A stretch of DNA of 61,199 nucleotides from Nitrospirota bacterium. Lineage in GTDB: Bacteria; Nitrospirota; Nitrospiria; Nitrospirales; Nitrospiraceae. Each line of letters begins with the position of its first letter. The stretch's first letter is position 1. Shown piece by piece: positions 25,079 through 32,798 of the stretch. The stretch lies in the NCBI GenBank assembly GCA_028876065.1, contig JAGWTI010000008.1:1-61199 (forward strand), in the 5' to 3' direction. The notes below the pieces were generated by a model. That model saw only the letters and a program-made list of their open reading frames with translations. It searched no databases and was not told the DNA's origin. Made by a program: the position numbers and the translations under genes.

Positions 25079-25107
25079 AGACTAGCGAACCCTAGGCCGC
25101 AAGGCAA
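25079..25107 (-). promoter_or_regulatory. promoter of the serine hydrolase at 23712
   Basis: On the minus strand TTGCCT (25102-25107), 17 bp spacer, TAGTCT (25079-25084); leader about 45 nt. Confidence 0.45.
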
Positions 25108-25154
25108 GAGGGCATGCGGCACGGCAACCGGTTCTGGCCAGACGATCCGCCGGT

Positions 25155-27362
25155 ATGGTAGTTGTCTCTGGTATGACCAGCCCCTCGCTCCTGCTGCTGA
25201 TCCCGCCGCTGACGCAGCTCAACACGCCTTATCCGTCCACGGCCTATCTGACCGGCTTTCTCCGGTCGCGCGGCTATCGGGTCGCACAGGCCGATCTCGG
25301 CATCGACATGGTCCTGGCCCTCTTCTCCCGGACCGGGCTGGCGCCGGTGTTCGACCATCTCCGCCGAACCGAGGGAACGCTGCCGGGAGAAGCCAGGCAA
25401 ATGTTGGCGCTGGAGCAGGCCTACCTGAATTCGATCGACGCGGTCGTCGAATTTCTCCAGGGCCGCAATCCGACCCTGGCTCCGTTGATCTGCCAGGGCA
25501 AGTTCCTGCCGCAGGGGCCTCGGTTTGCCGCAACCGAATCCGGTCTACCTATGGCCTGCCACTCCATGGACCAGGCCAAACGTCTGGCCACCTTGTACCT
25601 GGAGGACCTGGCCGACTTGGTCCAGGCGACGGTCGCGCCTCAGCTCGCCTTGAGCCGTTATGCAGAGCAAGTCGGGACCTCGGCCTCCTCGTTCGACCAG
25701 ATCGCGCAGGCGCTGGCCGAACCGCCCAGCCTGACGGACGAGTTCATGCTGGATGCGCTGTGGCGGCACGTTGGCGAGGTCCATCCGACCGTCGCCGGAC
25801 TGACCGTGCCCTTCCCCGGCAACCTCTACGGAGCCTTCCGGATCGCCCAGGCGCTGAAAGCCGGCCGGCCCGACATCAAGATCGTCCTGGGCGGCGGCTA
25901 TGCGAACACGGAGCTGCGGCGCCTGGCCGATCCCCGTGTCTTCGACTACGTGGATGCCGTGACATTGGATGACGGCGAGCGCCCCCTGCTGTGCCTGCTG
26001 GAGCATTGGTCCGGGACGCGCGACGAGTCCTCCCTCTGCCGCACCTTCCTGCGCTCGGACGGACGGGTCGTCTGGCGCAACGGAGCCACGGAGCCGGACG
26101 TCACCATGGCGGAGCAAGGCACGCCGACCTACGAGGGACTGCCGCTGGACCGGTACATTTCCATCCTGGACACGCTGAACCCCATGCACCGGCTCTGGTC
26201 GGACGGCCATTGGAACAAGCTGACCGTCGCGCACGGCTGCTACTGGAAGCAATGCACCTTCTGCGACGTGGGGCTGGATTACATCGGCCGCTACGAGGCA
26301 ACGCCCAGCGCCATCCTGGCCGATCGGATCGAGGCCCTCATCGCCGAGACCGGGCGGCGCGGATTCCATTTCGTGGACGAGGCGGCGCCGCCGGCCGGCC
26401 TGAAAGGGCTGGCGCTGGCGTTACTCGAACGGGGGACGGCGATCGGTTGGTGGGGCAACATCCGCTTCGAAGAGGCCTTCACGCCGGACCTCTGCCGACT
26501 CCTCGCCGCCTCCGGCTGTATCGCGGTCAGCGCCGGGTTGGAAGCGGCCTCCGATCGGCTGTTGCAAGAGATGAAAAAGGGCATCACCGTGGATCAGACC
26601 GCGCGGGTCGCCGCTGCCTTTCACGAGGCCGGCATCCTGGTCCATGCCTACCTCATGTATGGGCTGCCCGGTGAGACGATCGAGGAAACGGTGGGCAGCT
26701 TGGAGCGAGTCCGGCAACTGTTCGCGCAGGGATTGATCCAGTCGGCCTTCTGGCACAAGTTCGTCGCCACGGCGCACAGTCCGATTGGGCTGGCCCCGGC
26801 GGCCCACGGGATTCGCATCACCGGCCCGCGATTCGAGGGCTTCGCCGAAAACGACCTGACCCATCGGGACTCCCATGGCTCGGCGCCGGCCTGGCTGGGA
26901 ATCGGGTTGCGGAGGGCCACATTGAACTTCATCGAGGGCAAGGGCCTCGCCGCCGACGTGCGCAGCTGGTTCGACGAGCCGGTCGAGAAGCCGACCGTGC
27001 GGCGCGATTGGGCCGGCCTGGCCCGAGCCGGAACAGCACGAGCCGATGATCCGACGGCAGAACGACGGATCGTCTGGATCGGCGGCACCCCGGCGCTGGA
27101 AACGTTGAAAGGAAAGAACCGGCGCGTGATTCTGCCCGGTCGAACCGACGATGCGGAGTTGCGGCTCGATCCCGAAAAGGCAGCCTGGCTGGTCGAGCTG
27201 ATCCGCTCGGCCACGCCCGTCCGCGACAAGCAGGGCGAAGGCTACCCCTCGCTCAAAGACGTGCGCGCCGCCTATCCGTTGGGGGGACCCCGTTCCTTCG
27301 ATGCGCTGCTCCGCTCCGCCGCCTGGCAGCAAGCGCGAGCCGTCGGGTTGTTGCTGGTCTGA
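25155..27362 (+). CDS. B12-binding-type radical SAM protein
   Basis: 735 residues; an in-frame ATG at 25173 gives 729 and neither start has a clear ribosome site. The N-terminal part (LLLLIPPLTQLNTPYPSTAY and ADLGIDMVLALF) fits the B12-binding domain of class B radical SAM proteins. A barrel follows with the cluster motif in CYWKQCTFCDVGLDYIG (Cys-x4-Cys-x2-Cys rather than the usual CxxxCxxC), then FHFVDEAAPP, GIAVSAGLEAASDRLLQEM-like strands and HAYLMYGLPGE. The cluster spacing is an observation; C-Y-W-K-Q-C-T-F-C still provides three Cys. The substrate is unknown; methyl or lipid modification is usual in the family. Confidence 0.82.
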   Translation: MVVVSGMTSPSLLLLIPPLTQLNTPYPSTAYLTGFLRSRGYRVAQADLGIDMVLALFSRTGLAPVFDHLRRTEGTLPGEARQMLALEQAYLNSIDAVVEFLQGRNPTLAPLICQGKFLPQGPRFAATESGLPMACHSMDQAKRLATLYLEDLADLVQATVAPQLALSRYAEQVGTSASSFDQIAQALAEPPSLTDEFMLDALWRHVGEVHPTVAGLTVPFPGNLYGAFRIAQALKAGRPDIKIVLGGGYANTELRRLADPRVFDYVDAVTLDDGERPLLCLLEHWSGTRDESSLCRTFLRSDGRVVWRNGATEPDVTMAEQGTPTYEGLPLDRYISILDTLNPMHRLWSDGHWNKLTVAHGCYWKQCTFCDVGLDYIGRYEATPSAILADRIEALIAETGRRGFHFVDEAAPPAGLKGLALALLERGTAIGWWGNIRFEEAFTPDLCRLLAASGCIAVSAGLEAASDRLLQEMKKGITVDQTARVAAAFHEAGILVHAYLMYGLPGETIEETVGSLERVRQLFAQGLIQSAFWHKFVATAHSPIGLAPAAHGIRITGPRFEGFAENDLTHRDSHGSAPAWLGIGLRRATLNFIEGKGLAADVRSWFDEPVEKPTVRRDWAGLARAGTARADDPTAERRIVWIGGTPALETLKGKNRRVILPGRTDDAELRLDPEKAAWLVELIRSATPVRDKQGEGYPSLKDVRAAYPLGGPRSFDALLRSAAWQQARAVGLLLV

Positions 27363-27380
27363 ACAGTTCGCAGAAAGCAG

Positions 27381-27404
27381 AAAGGCCGCCTTGCGGCGGC
27401 CTTT
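27381..27404 (+). terminator. hairpin terminator after the radical SAM gene
   Basis: A perfect 10 bp stem (27381-27390 with 27395-27404) around TTGC, 18 bp after the stop codon. The arm ends in TTT but a longer U-run is missing. Confidence 0.6.
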
Positions 27405-27439
27405 CAGTGTCGCGTCCCCCAACGCTTCTTGACATATCC

Positions 27440-27520
27440 CGTTCGCCCTGAGCCAGTCGAAGGGCGAACTCTATCGCAGGATTCCGTTCATGGTTCGACA
27501 AGCTCACCACGAACGGAGCG
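27440..27520. repeat. palindromic GTTCGCCCTGAGC-type repeat pair
   Basis: Two adjoining imperfect palindromes: GTTCGCCCTGAGCCAGTCGA with its return arm GGGCGAAC (27441-27468), and CCGTTCATGGTTCGACAAGC with a return ACGAACGG (27484-27517). This motif recurs at 34552-34577 and 34930-34985. Confidence 0.65.
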
Positions 27521-27597
27521 TCAAGTGATTACGGGGGACCTAGACTAGCCCTTCGATTCTTTTCGCTTCACGCCTAACGCCTCACGCATCACGCCGC

Positions 27598-28233
27598 TTA
27601 CTTGTTCGGCTGCGGCGTGATGCGCAAATAGGGCTTCACCGCCTTGAAGCCCTTGGGGAACAGGGTCTTGGCTTCCGCGTCGGACACGGCCGGCGTGATG
27701 ATGCAGTCCTGCCCGTCCTTCCAGTTCACCGGCGTGGCCACCTTGAACTTGGCGGTGAGCTGGAGCGAATCCACCACCCGCAACAGCTCGTCGAAGTTCC
27801 GCCCGCAGGAGGCCGGATAGGTGAGCATGAGCTTGATCTTCTTGTCCGGCCCGATGACGAACACCGACCGCACGGTCATGTTGTCCATCGCGTTCGGGTG
27901 GATCATGTCGTAGAGCATCGCCACTTTCTTCTCCGGGTCCGCGATCAGCGGATAGCTCACCCGGCAGCCCTGCGTCTCGTTGATGTCCCCGATCCACCCC
28001 TTGTGCGACTCCAGCGGGTCCACGCTGATCGCCAGCACTTTCACGTTCCGCTTCTTGAACTCGCCCGTCACCTTGGCCATGTACCCCAGTTCGGTCGTGC
28101 AGACCGGCGTGAAATCCTTGGGGTGCGAGAAGAGAATCCCCCAGCCGTCGCCCAGCCACTGGTGGAAATTGATGGTCCCTTCTGTCGTCTCCGCCGTAAA
28201 GTTCGGCGCCTCATCGCCCAATCGCAGTGCCAT
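27598..28233 (-). CDS. 1-Cys peroxiredoxin (Prx6 type)
   Basis: 211 residues, with AAAGGAG before the ATG. The peroxidatic Cys45 lies in FTPVCTTELG, and the long C-terminal arm (YLRITPQPNK) with its extended dimerisation domain is typical of the Prx6 subfamily. It reduces hydrogen peroxide and organic peroxides in the cytoplasm. Other Cys (RVSYPL region QGC, PASCGR, GQDC) are present but none at the 2-Cys resolving site. Monocistronic; a palindromic element lies upstream. Confidence 0.93.
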   Translation of the reverse strand: MALRLGDEAPNFTAETTEGTINFHQWLGDGWGILFSHPKDFTPVCTTELGYMAKVTGEFKKRNVKVLAISVDPLESHKGWIGDINETQGCRVSYPLIADPEKKVAMLYDMIHPNAMDNMTVRSVFVIGPDKKIKLMLTYPASCGRNFDELLRVVDSLQLTAKFKVATPVNWKDGQDCIITPAVSDAEAKTLFPKGFKAVKPYLRITPQPNK

Positions 28234-28344
28234 GTCGGACTCCTTTCATTTATGAGAAGGATGATGGATCGTGTGCGGTCGGCCTCCGGACCTCTAGGAT
28301 ACGGCCTTCTCCTGCCGATGTTCAATAGGGGACGGCGAGACCGG

Positions 28345-28479
28345 CAGGATGTCGATGAAAGTCCGCCAGCGTTGTTCTCGCGACGATCGGAGACTCAACG
28401 TACCGCAGCGCAAGCGGCACCGTGCGCTTCGCTCGCTCTGTTAAAGGGTTCGAGCGACTGAGAACGACGTTGGGGGGGG
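28345..28479. repeat. palindromic intergenic element, copy 2 (partial)
   Basis: It begins with CAGGATG like the other copies and contains the inner inverted pair CAGCGTTGTTCTCG (28367) and GAGAACGACGTTG (28460). The outer right arm is missing. The last base lies against the stop codon of the gene at 28480. Confidence 0.6.
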
Positions 28480-29139
28480 TCAGTAGCCGACAAGGGGGAG
28501 CAGGGGATGGTCGGTCAAGGCCTCATACGCCTGACTGATCGAGCCGACCGGGGAGACTTGCACGAGGAACGGGGTGAGCCAGTCGCTATCGGCGACATCC
28601 ATCTCATCCGGCACCAAGACCCGGTGCATATGCGCATCGCCGGCCGCGACGACTTTCAACGGCACGGCACCCACAGGCGCGATGTGTCCATCCGGCGTCA
28701 CGGCGCCGGTCATGACCCGATCGGAGGGAATGAATTCGCCTTTGGCCAGCGCGACCACGGCCAGGGCCACCATGGCGGATAAGCTGTCGCCGTAAATGGT
28801 CACGCCCGTATAGGGCACGGAGAGAATGACGCTCCAGGAATCCGTCGAGAGGCCGGCGACTTTCGCCACGCGCCGGATCGCCTGCTCGACGGCGGTTTGA
28901 GCCATCTGGGAGAAGCGGCCGGGAAACGCTTTGAATTGGACGGCCAGGCCTTGGTGGTCGGATCGTTCGTCGAAGGCTAACACAAGGTTCGCGACGGTGC
29001 CGATGGGTTGTTGGTCCATCATCACGCCGAGGATGGGGATGAGCTGTTCCCGTTGCCCGCTGAAGGCCTGGGCAAGCTGAACCTGGGCCAGCGTCAGCAT
29101 CACGGCCAGCGCCAGGGCCGCGACCGGCGATCCGCGCAC
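28480..29139 (-). CDS. exported S16 (Lon-type) peptidase domain protein
   Basis: 219 residues from a GTG at 29139, chosen because it opens into a signal peptide (PVAALALAVMLTLAQVQLAQA); longer readings overlap the neighbour at 29192. The rest is a Lon proteolytic domain: YGDSLSAMVALAVVALAKG carries the nucleophile Ser121, and VTPDGHIAPVGAVPLKVVAA carries Lys162, 41 residues later as in Lon. No AAA+ or substrate-binding domain is present. Export and lack of an ATPase imply an ATP-independent periplasmic peptidase. The start is uncertain. Confidence 0.7.
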   Translation of the reverse strand: MRGSPVAALALAVMLTLAQVQLAQAFSGQREQLIPILGVMMDQQPIGTVANLVLAFDERSDHQGLAVQFKAFPGRFSQMAQTAVEQAIRRVAKVAGLSTDSWSVILSVPYTGVTIYGDSLSAMVALAVVALAKGEFIPSDRVMTGAVTPDGHIAPVGAVPLKVVAAGDAHMHRVLVPDEMDVADSDWLTPFLVQVSPVGSISQAYEALTDHPLLPLVGY

Positions 29140-29191
29140 CGAGCCAAGCCGGGGCGCGGTTCCCGCATCCTCTTGAAGCCTGGTTACCCCA

Positions 29192-29443
29192 TCAGTCGCC
29201 CTCCGGCGAGACCAGACACTCGTCCGGGCTGCCTTCCCACTCCCGAGCCGGCCGATACTCCAACAACGGATGGGTCGGCTGATCATCCTGCCGTTTCCGA
29301 AGCGCCGCCGACAACCCGTCATAGATCGCGCGGGCGGACTGCGACCAATCCAGGTTGAACGGCTGTCCTTGGAACGCCGCCTCCGCCGCCTTCAGCTCGT
29401 CATGGGTCAGGGGTCGTGGTCGTTTGCAAGAGTTCATTGCCAT
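29192..29443 (-). CDS. small protein of unknown function
   Basis: 83 residues from the ATG at 29443 (GGGAG site 8 bp upstream). It is charged and soluble, with a helical middle LTHDELKAAEAAFQG and DWSQSARAIYDGLSAAL. No family recognised. It precedes the S16 gene by about 50 bp, so the two may form one transcript. Confidence 0.6.
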   Translation of the reverse strand: MAMNSCKRPRPLTHDELKAAEAAFQGQPFNLDWSQSARAIYDGLSAALRKRQDDQPTHPLLEYRPAREWEGSPDECLVSPEGD

Positions 29444-29649
29444 GGTATCCACTCCCTCTCCGCTTCTGCTAACCCTATCGGTCGGAGGGTGGGGGAAGCT
29501 TGAGCGGGGGCCCCATCCGGCAGAGAAATCGGCAAAAAGTTCCCGCCGGAAGCCGAAACCAGGCACAGGACAGCCCAACAACACAGAAGGGCGGCAAGCC
29601 AGTCCCCGTTGCTTTCCGACATCGGGTCAGCCATCCTGGCATCCACTCC

Positions 29650-30825
29650 ATGCCCTCATTCGATGTCATAGTGGTCGGAGCGGGCGGGGCCGGCCTCATG
29701 TGCGCCCTGCAAGCAGCCAGGCGGGGCCGACTGGTGCTGGCGCTCGATCATGCGCCGAAGATCGGCAAGAAAATCCTGATTTCCGGCGGTGGCCGCTGCA
29801 ACTTCACCAACCTCCATGCGACCCCGGCCAACTTCGTCTCGCGGAACCCCCACTTCTGCAAGTCGGCCCTAGCCCGTTTCACACCGGAGGATTTCATACA
29901 GATGGTGAAGGCCCGCGACATTCCGTTTCACGAGAAGAAGCTGGGACAGTTGTTTTGCGACCGCTCGGCGCGGGATATCGTCGCGATGCTGGTCCAGGAT
30001 TGCGCGCAAGCCGGCGTGACATTCCAACTCAATGGTTCGGTGAAAGTCGTCACGAAACCGGACCGGTTTTGTCTGGATACCTCCCAGGGCTCGTTCTCAA
30101 GCGAATCGCTCGTGATCGCCACCGGCGGCCCCTCGGTGCCAGACACGGGCGCCACCGATTTCGGCTATGGGATCGCCAGGCAGTTCGGGCTGGCTATTGT
30201 CGAGCCGGAGCCGGCCTTGGTCGGACTCACCTGGAATGAGACAGACCGACGCGCCTTCGGGGATTTGACCGGCCTGTCGGCTGATACGATCGTCACCAGC
30301 CGCGGCCACTCCTTCCGAGAGAATATTCTGTTTACGCATGGCGGCCTGAGCGGGCCGGCGATCTTGCAAGCCTCCCTCTATTGGCATCAGGGCGACCCGA
30401 TTACGATCGATCTCCTGCCGGACCTTGACCCGGCCACCTGGCTTCTGGAGGCCAAACGCCAGGGCGAGAAGGCCGAGTTGAAAACCCTGTTGGCGTCGCG
30501 CCTGCCAAAACGGCTGGCGGAGAAGCTCTGCGCTCTCTACCTTTCGTCAAAACCTGTGGGACAACTGGCGGACAAGGACCTGGAGGCCTTCGCCCAACGG
30601 CTCCACCGATGGACCGTCATGCCGAGCGGCACCGAGGGGTTCAAGAAAGCCGAGGTCACAAGGGGCGGGGTGGATACGAACGAACTCTCCTCCCAAACCA
30701 TGGAAGCCAAGAAAGTCCCCGGTCTCTATTTCATCGGGGAAGTCGTAGACGTGACCGGACAACTCGGGGGGTACAACTTCCAATGGGCCTGGGCATCGGG
30801 CTGGGCCGCAGGCCAAGCGGTGTAG
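29650..30825 (+). CDS. HI0933/YhiN-family flavoprotein
   Basis: 391 residues from the ATG at 29650. FAD-binding features: VIVVGAGGAGLMCAL at the N terminus, the family mark KILISGGGRCNFTN, VIATGGPSVPDTGATDFGYGIA, and the C-terminal GLYFIGEVVDVTGQLGGYN with WAWASGWAAG. These proteins are putative NAD(P)/FAD-dependent oxidoreductases; members include the bile-acid dehydroxylation enzyme BaiN and aminoacetone-oxidase-like proteins. The substrate is unknown. A palindromic element begins directly after the stop codon. Confidence 0.9.
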   Translation: MPSFDVIVVGAGGAGLMCALQAARRGRLVLALDHAPKIGKKILISGGGRCNFTNLHATPANFVSRNPHFCKSALARFTPEDFIQMVKARDIPFHEKKLGQLFCDRSARDIVAMLVQDCAQAGVTFQLNGSVKVVTKPDRFCLDTSQGSFSSESLVIATGGPSVPDTGATDFGYGIARQFGLAIVEPEPALVGLTWNETDRRAFGDLTGLSADTIVTSRGHSFRENILFTHGGLSGPAILQASLYWHQGDPITIDLLPDLDPATWLLEAKRQGEKAELKTLLASRLPKRLAEKLCALYLSSKPVGQLADKDLEAFAQRLHRWTVMPSGTEGFKKAEVTRGGVDTNELSSQTMEAKKVPGLYFIGEVVDVTGQLGGYNFQWAWASGWAAGQAV

Positions 30826-30948
30826 CAGGATGTTGAAAACGCCGCCCAGCTTCGTGCTCACTTCGCTCAAGGCCTCAACGTATCAAAACTGTACGCCTCA
30901 GCCTTTCGCTTGCTGCGGCCTCGCTGGACGATCGTTTTGAACATCCTG
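30826..30948. repeat. palindromic intergenic element, copy 3
   Basis: 123 bp starting on the base after the stop codon of the flavoprotein. Outer arms CAGGATGTTGAAAACG (30826-30841) and its near-complement (30933-30948) match at 15 of 16 positions. The interior corresponds to copies 4 and 5 in the opposite orientation (CCTCAACGTA, GTACGCCTCAG, TGCGGCCTCG). Confidence 0.8.
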
Positions 30949-30992
30949 TCGGGACCGGCCAGGGCTACCCGCAGGAACTTGCGAAGAAAGTG

Positions 30993-31001
30993 TGGTAGCA
31001 T
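30993..31001 (+). promoter_or_regulatory. possible -10 of the proteasome operon
   Basis: TAGCAT (30996-31001) follows a GTG that gives a weak extended -10 context; no convincing -35. It lies 47 bp before the ARC ATPase start. Confidence 0.3.
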
Positions 31002-31047
31002 GACCGACGTGTCATCACAGCCGGCTGGTTGATCCAGCGGAGGAACC

Positions 31048-32796
31048 ATGAGCGACCATCGAGACCCGAACGAACGAGATAAAAAGAAGGCCGGCGGGAA
31101 AGAGCAGGCGGCGGGGCAGGGCTCATCCTCGCCGAACGACCCCCTGGTCTTGATCGACGACTGTCTGGCCTCCCTGCCGGACGACGATCCGCGGCAGAAG
31201 ATCCTCTACAAATTGCGTCATCTGATCCTGCAGGAAGGGGCGGCCCATCAGCAGCGGGAGGTGGAATTCAAGAAGCTGAGCGAGGTGGTGGGCAAGCTGA
31301 CCGCGCCGGCCAACCGAATCGGCACCTTGTTGGAGCTGCCCGCGGAAGGCCTGGCCCGTATCGTCGTGGGCGGGGCCGAGTACTACACGAACGTGGACCC
31401 GCGCGTAGCGCCGGCCGAGCTCAAGATCGGCACGCAAATCCTGGTGAACGAAGCCTATGCTCTGATCAAGACGCTCGGTTACGACCGGAACGGCCCGGTG
31501 CTCCGGGTGGCCGACAGCTTGCCGGACGGGCGCATCCGCTTCGAGCAGGAGCCGGGTCGCCAGGCTTTGATCCTCCAACGCGGGAGCGACCTGGTCGGAG
31601 TGGAACTCAAGGCCGGCGACGAGGTGCGGATCGACCCCAGCCACCGCATCGCGATCGAGCGTTTGGAGGACAAACAAGCGGACCGCCACCTGCTGGACGA
31701 AGTGCCGACCGTCACCTGGGAGCAGATCGGCGGGCAGAAGGCCGCGATCGAGGCCATCCGCAAAGCCATCGAATATCCCCTGCTCCACGGCAAGACCTTC
31801 GAGCAGTTCAAGTTCACCCAGCCCAAGGGCTTCCTCCTCTACGGCCCCCCCGGCTGCGGCAAGACCCTGATCGGCCAGGCCGCAGCGGCAAGCCTGTCCA
31901 AGCTGGTGGGCGACTCTCCTGAAGCACAGGCTTCCTCGGACAGGCCCAAGGTCACCGGCGGCTCCTTCCTGCACGTGAAGGGGCCGGAGATTCTGAACAT
32001 GTGGCTGGGCGAATCGGAACGGATCGTCCGCGATCTCTTCACCCAGGCCCGCGCGCGCCGCAAGGCCGGACTGCTGCCGTTCATCTTCATCGACGAAGCC
32101 GAGTCCATCCTGGGCACCCGCCGCGCCATGCGCTCCTTCAACATCAACAATACGCTCGTGCCGATGTTCTGCTCGGAGATGGACGGCATCGAGTCGTTGC
32201 GCGACGTGGTGATCATCCTGGCCTCCAACCGGCCGGACTTGATCGACCCGGCGGTCCTGCGGCCGGGACGGATCGACCGCAAGATCAAGGTGAGCCGCCC
32301 CGGCCGGGAGGAATCCGCGGAGATCCTGAAGGTCTACCTCACAGACGACTTGCCGCTGGATCAATCGCTGCTGGCCGCGCACAGGGGCGACCGAGCGGCT
32401 ACCTGCCAGGCTTTGGTGACCAAGGCTGTAGAAGCGATCTTCAGCAAGACCGACCAGAACCGGCTCCTCTCCGTGCGGCTCCGCAGCGGCCAGAACAAGG
32501 TGCTCTATCGGGCCGATCTGGTCAGCGGCGCCATCCTGGCTTCCATCGTCCAGCGGGCCAAGGAACGGGCCATTGAGAGAGCGATCGGCACCGACGGGAG
32601 CAACGCCGGATTGACCGACGACGATCTGATGACCTCGATCAACGCCGAATTCCGCGAAGGGGAAATGCTCCCACCGGATGACGCGGCGGAGGAGTGGCTC
32701 AAGCTGCTGGACCACCACCCGGAACAAGTGGTGGGGATTTCCTCGTTCCGCAAGGGCCGGCCGGCGGAAGAACGGCTGATCGGCCAAATCATCTAG
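31048..32796 (+). CDS. proteasome-associated AAA+ ATPase (ARC/Mpa)
   Basis: 582 residues, with GGAGG 5 bp upstream of the ATG. ARC/Mpa forms a hexamer that binds Pup-type tags through its N-terminal coiled coil and feeds the substrate to the 20S core. Seen here: a charged N-terminal region, a likely coiled coil near residues 60-85 (REVEFKKLSEVVGKL), tandem OB-like domains (about 90-220), and the AAA+ module with GPPGCGKT, FIFIDEAE, the Arg-containing VLRPGRIDR and a C-terminal helical domain. The extreme C terminus is LIGQII instead of the GQYL that docks into the core in Mycobacterium. dop follows 2 bp after the stop codon. First gene of the proteasome locus. Confidence 0.93.
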   Translation: MSDHRDPNERDKKKAGGKEQAAGQGSSSPNDPLVLIDDCLASLPDDDPRQKILYKLRHLILQEGAAHQQREVEFKKLSEVVGKLTAPANRIGTLLELPAEGLARIVVGGAEYYTNVDPRVAPAELKIGTQILVNEAYALIKTLGYDRNGPVLRVADSLPDGRIRFEQEPGRQALILQRGSDLVGVELKAGDEVRIDPSHRIAIERLEDKQADRHLLDEVPTVTWEQIGGQKAAIEAIRKAIEYPLLHGKTFEQFKFTQPKGFLLYGPPGCGKTLIGQAAAASLSKLVGDSPEAQASSDRPKVTGGSFLHVKGPEILNMWLGESERIVRDLFTQARARRKAGLLPFIFIDEAESILGTRRAMRSFNINNTLVPMFCSEMDGIESLRDVVIILASNRPDLIDPAVLRPGRIDRKIKVSRPGREESAEILKVYLTDDLPLDQSLLAAHRGDRAATCQALVTKAVEAIFSKTDQNRLLSVRLRSGQNKVLYRADLVSGAILASIVQRAKERAIERAIGTDGSNAGLTDDDLMTSINAEFREGEMLPPDDAAEEWLKLLDHHPEQVVGISSFRKGRPAEERLIGQII

Positions 32797-32798
32797 CC

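Noticed and set aside
31123-32787. 554-codon open frame opposite the ARC ATPase
   Set aside because: Pure antisense of a conserved gene in high-G+C DNA, with no recognisable domain or ribosome site.
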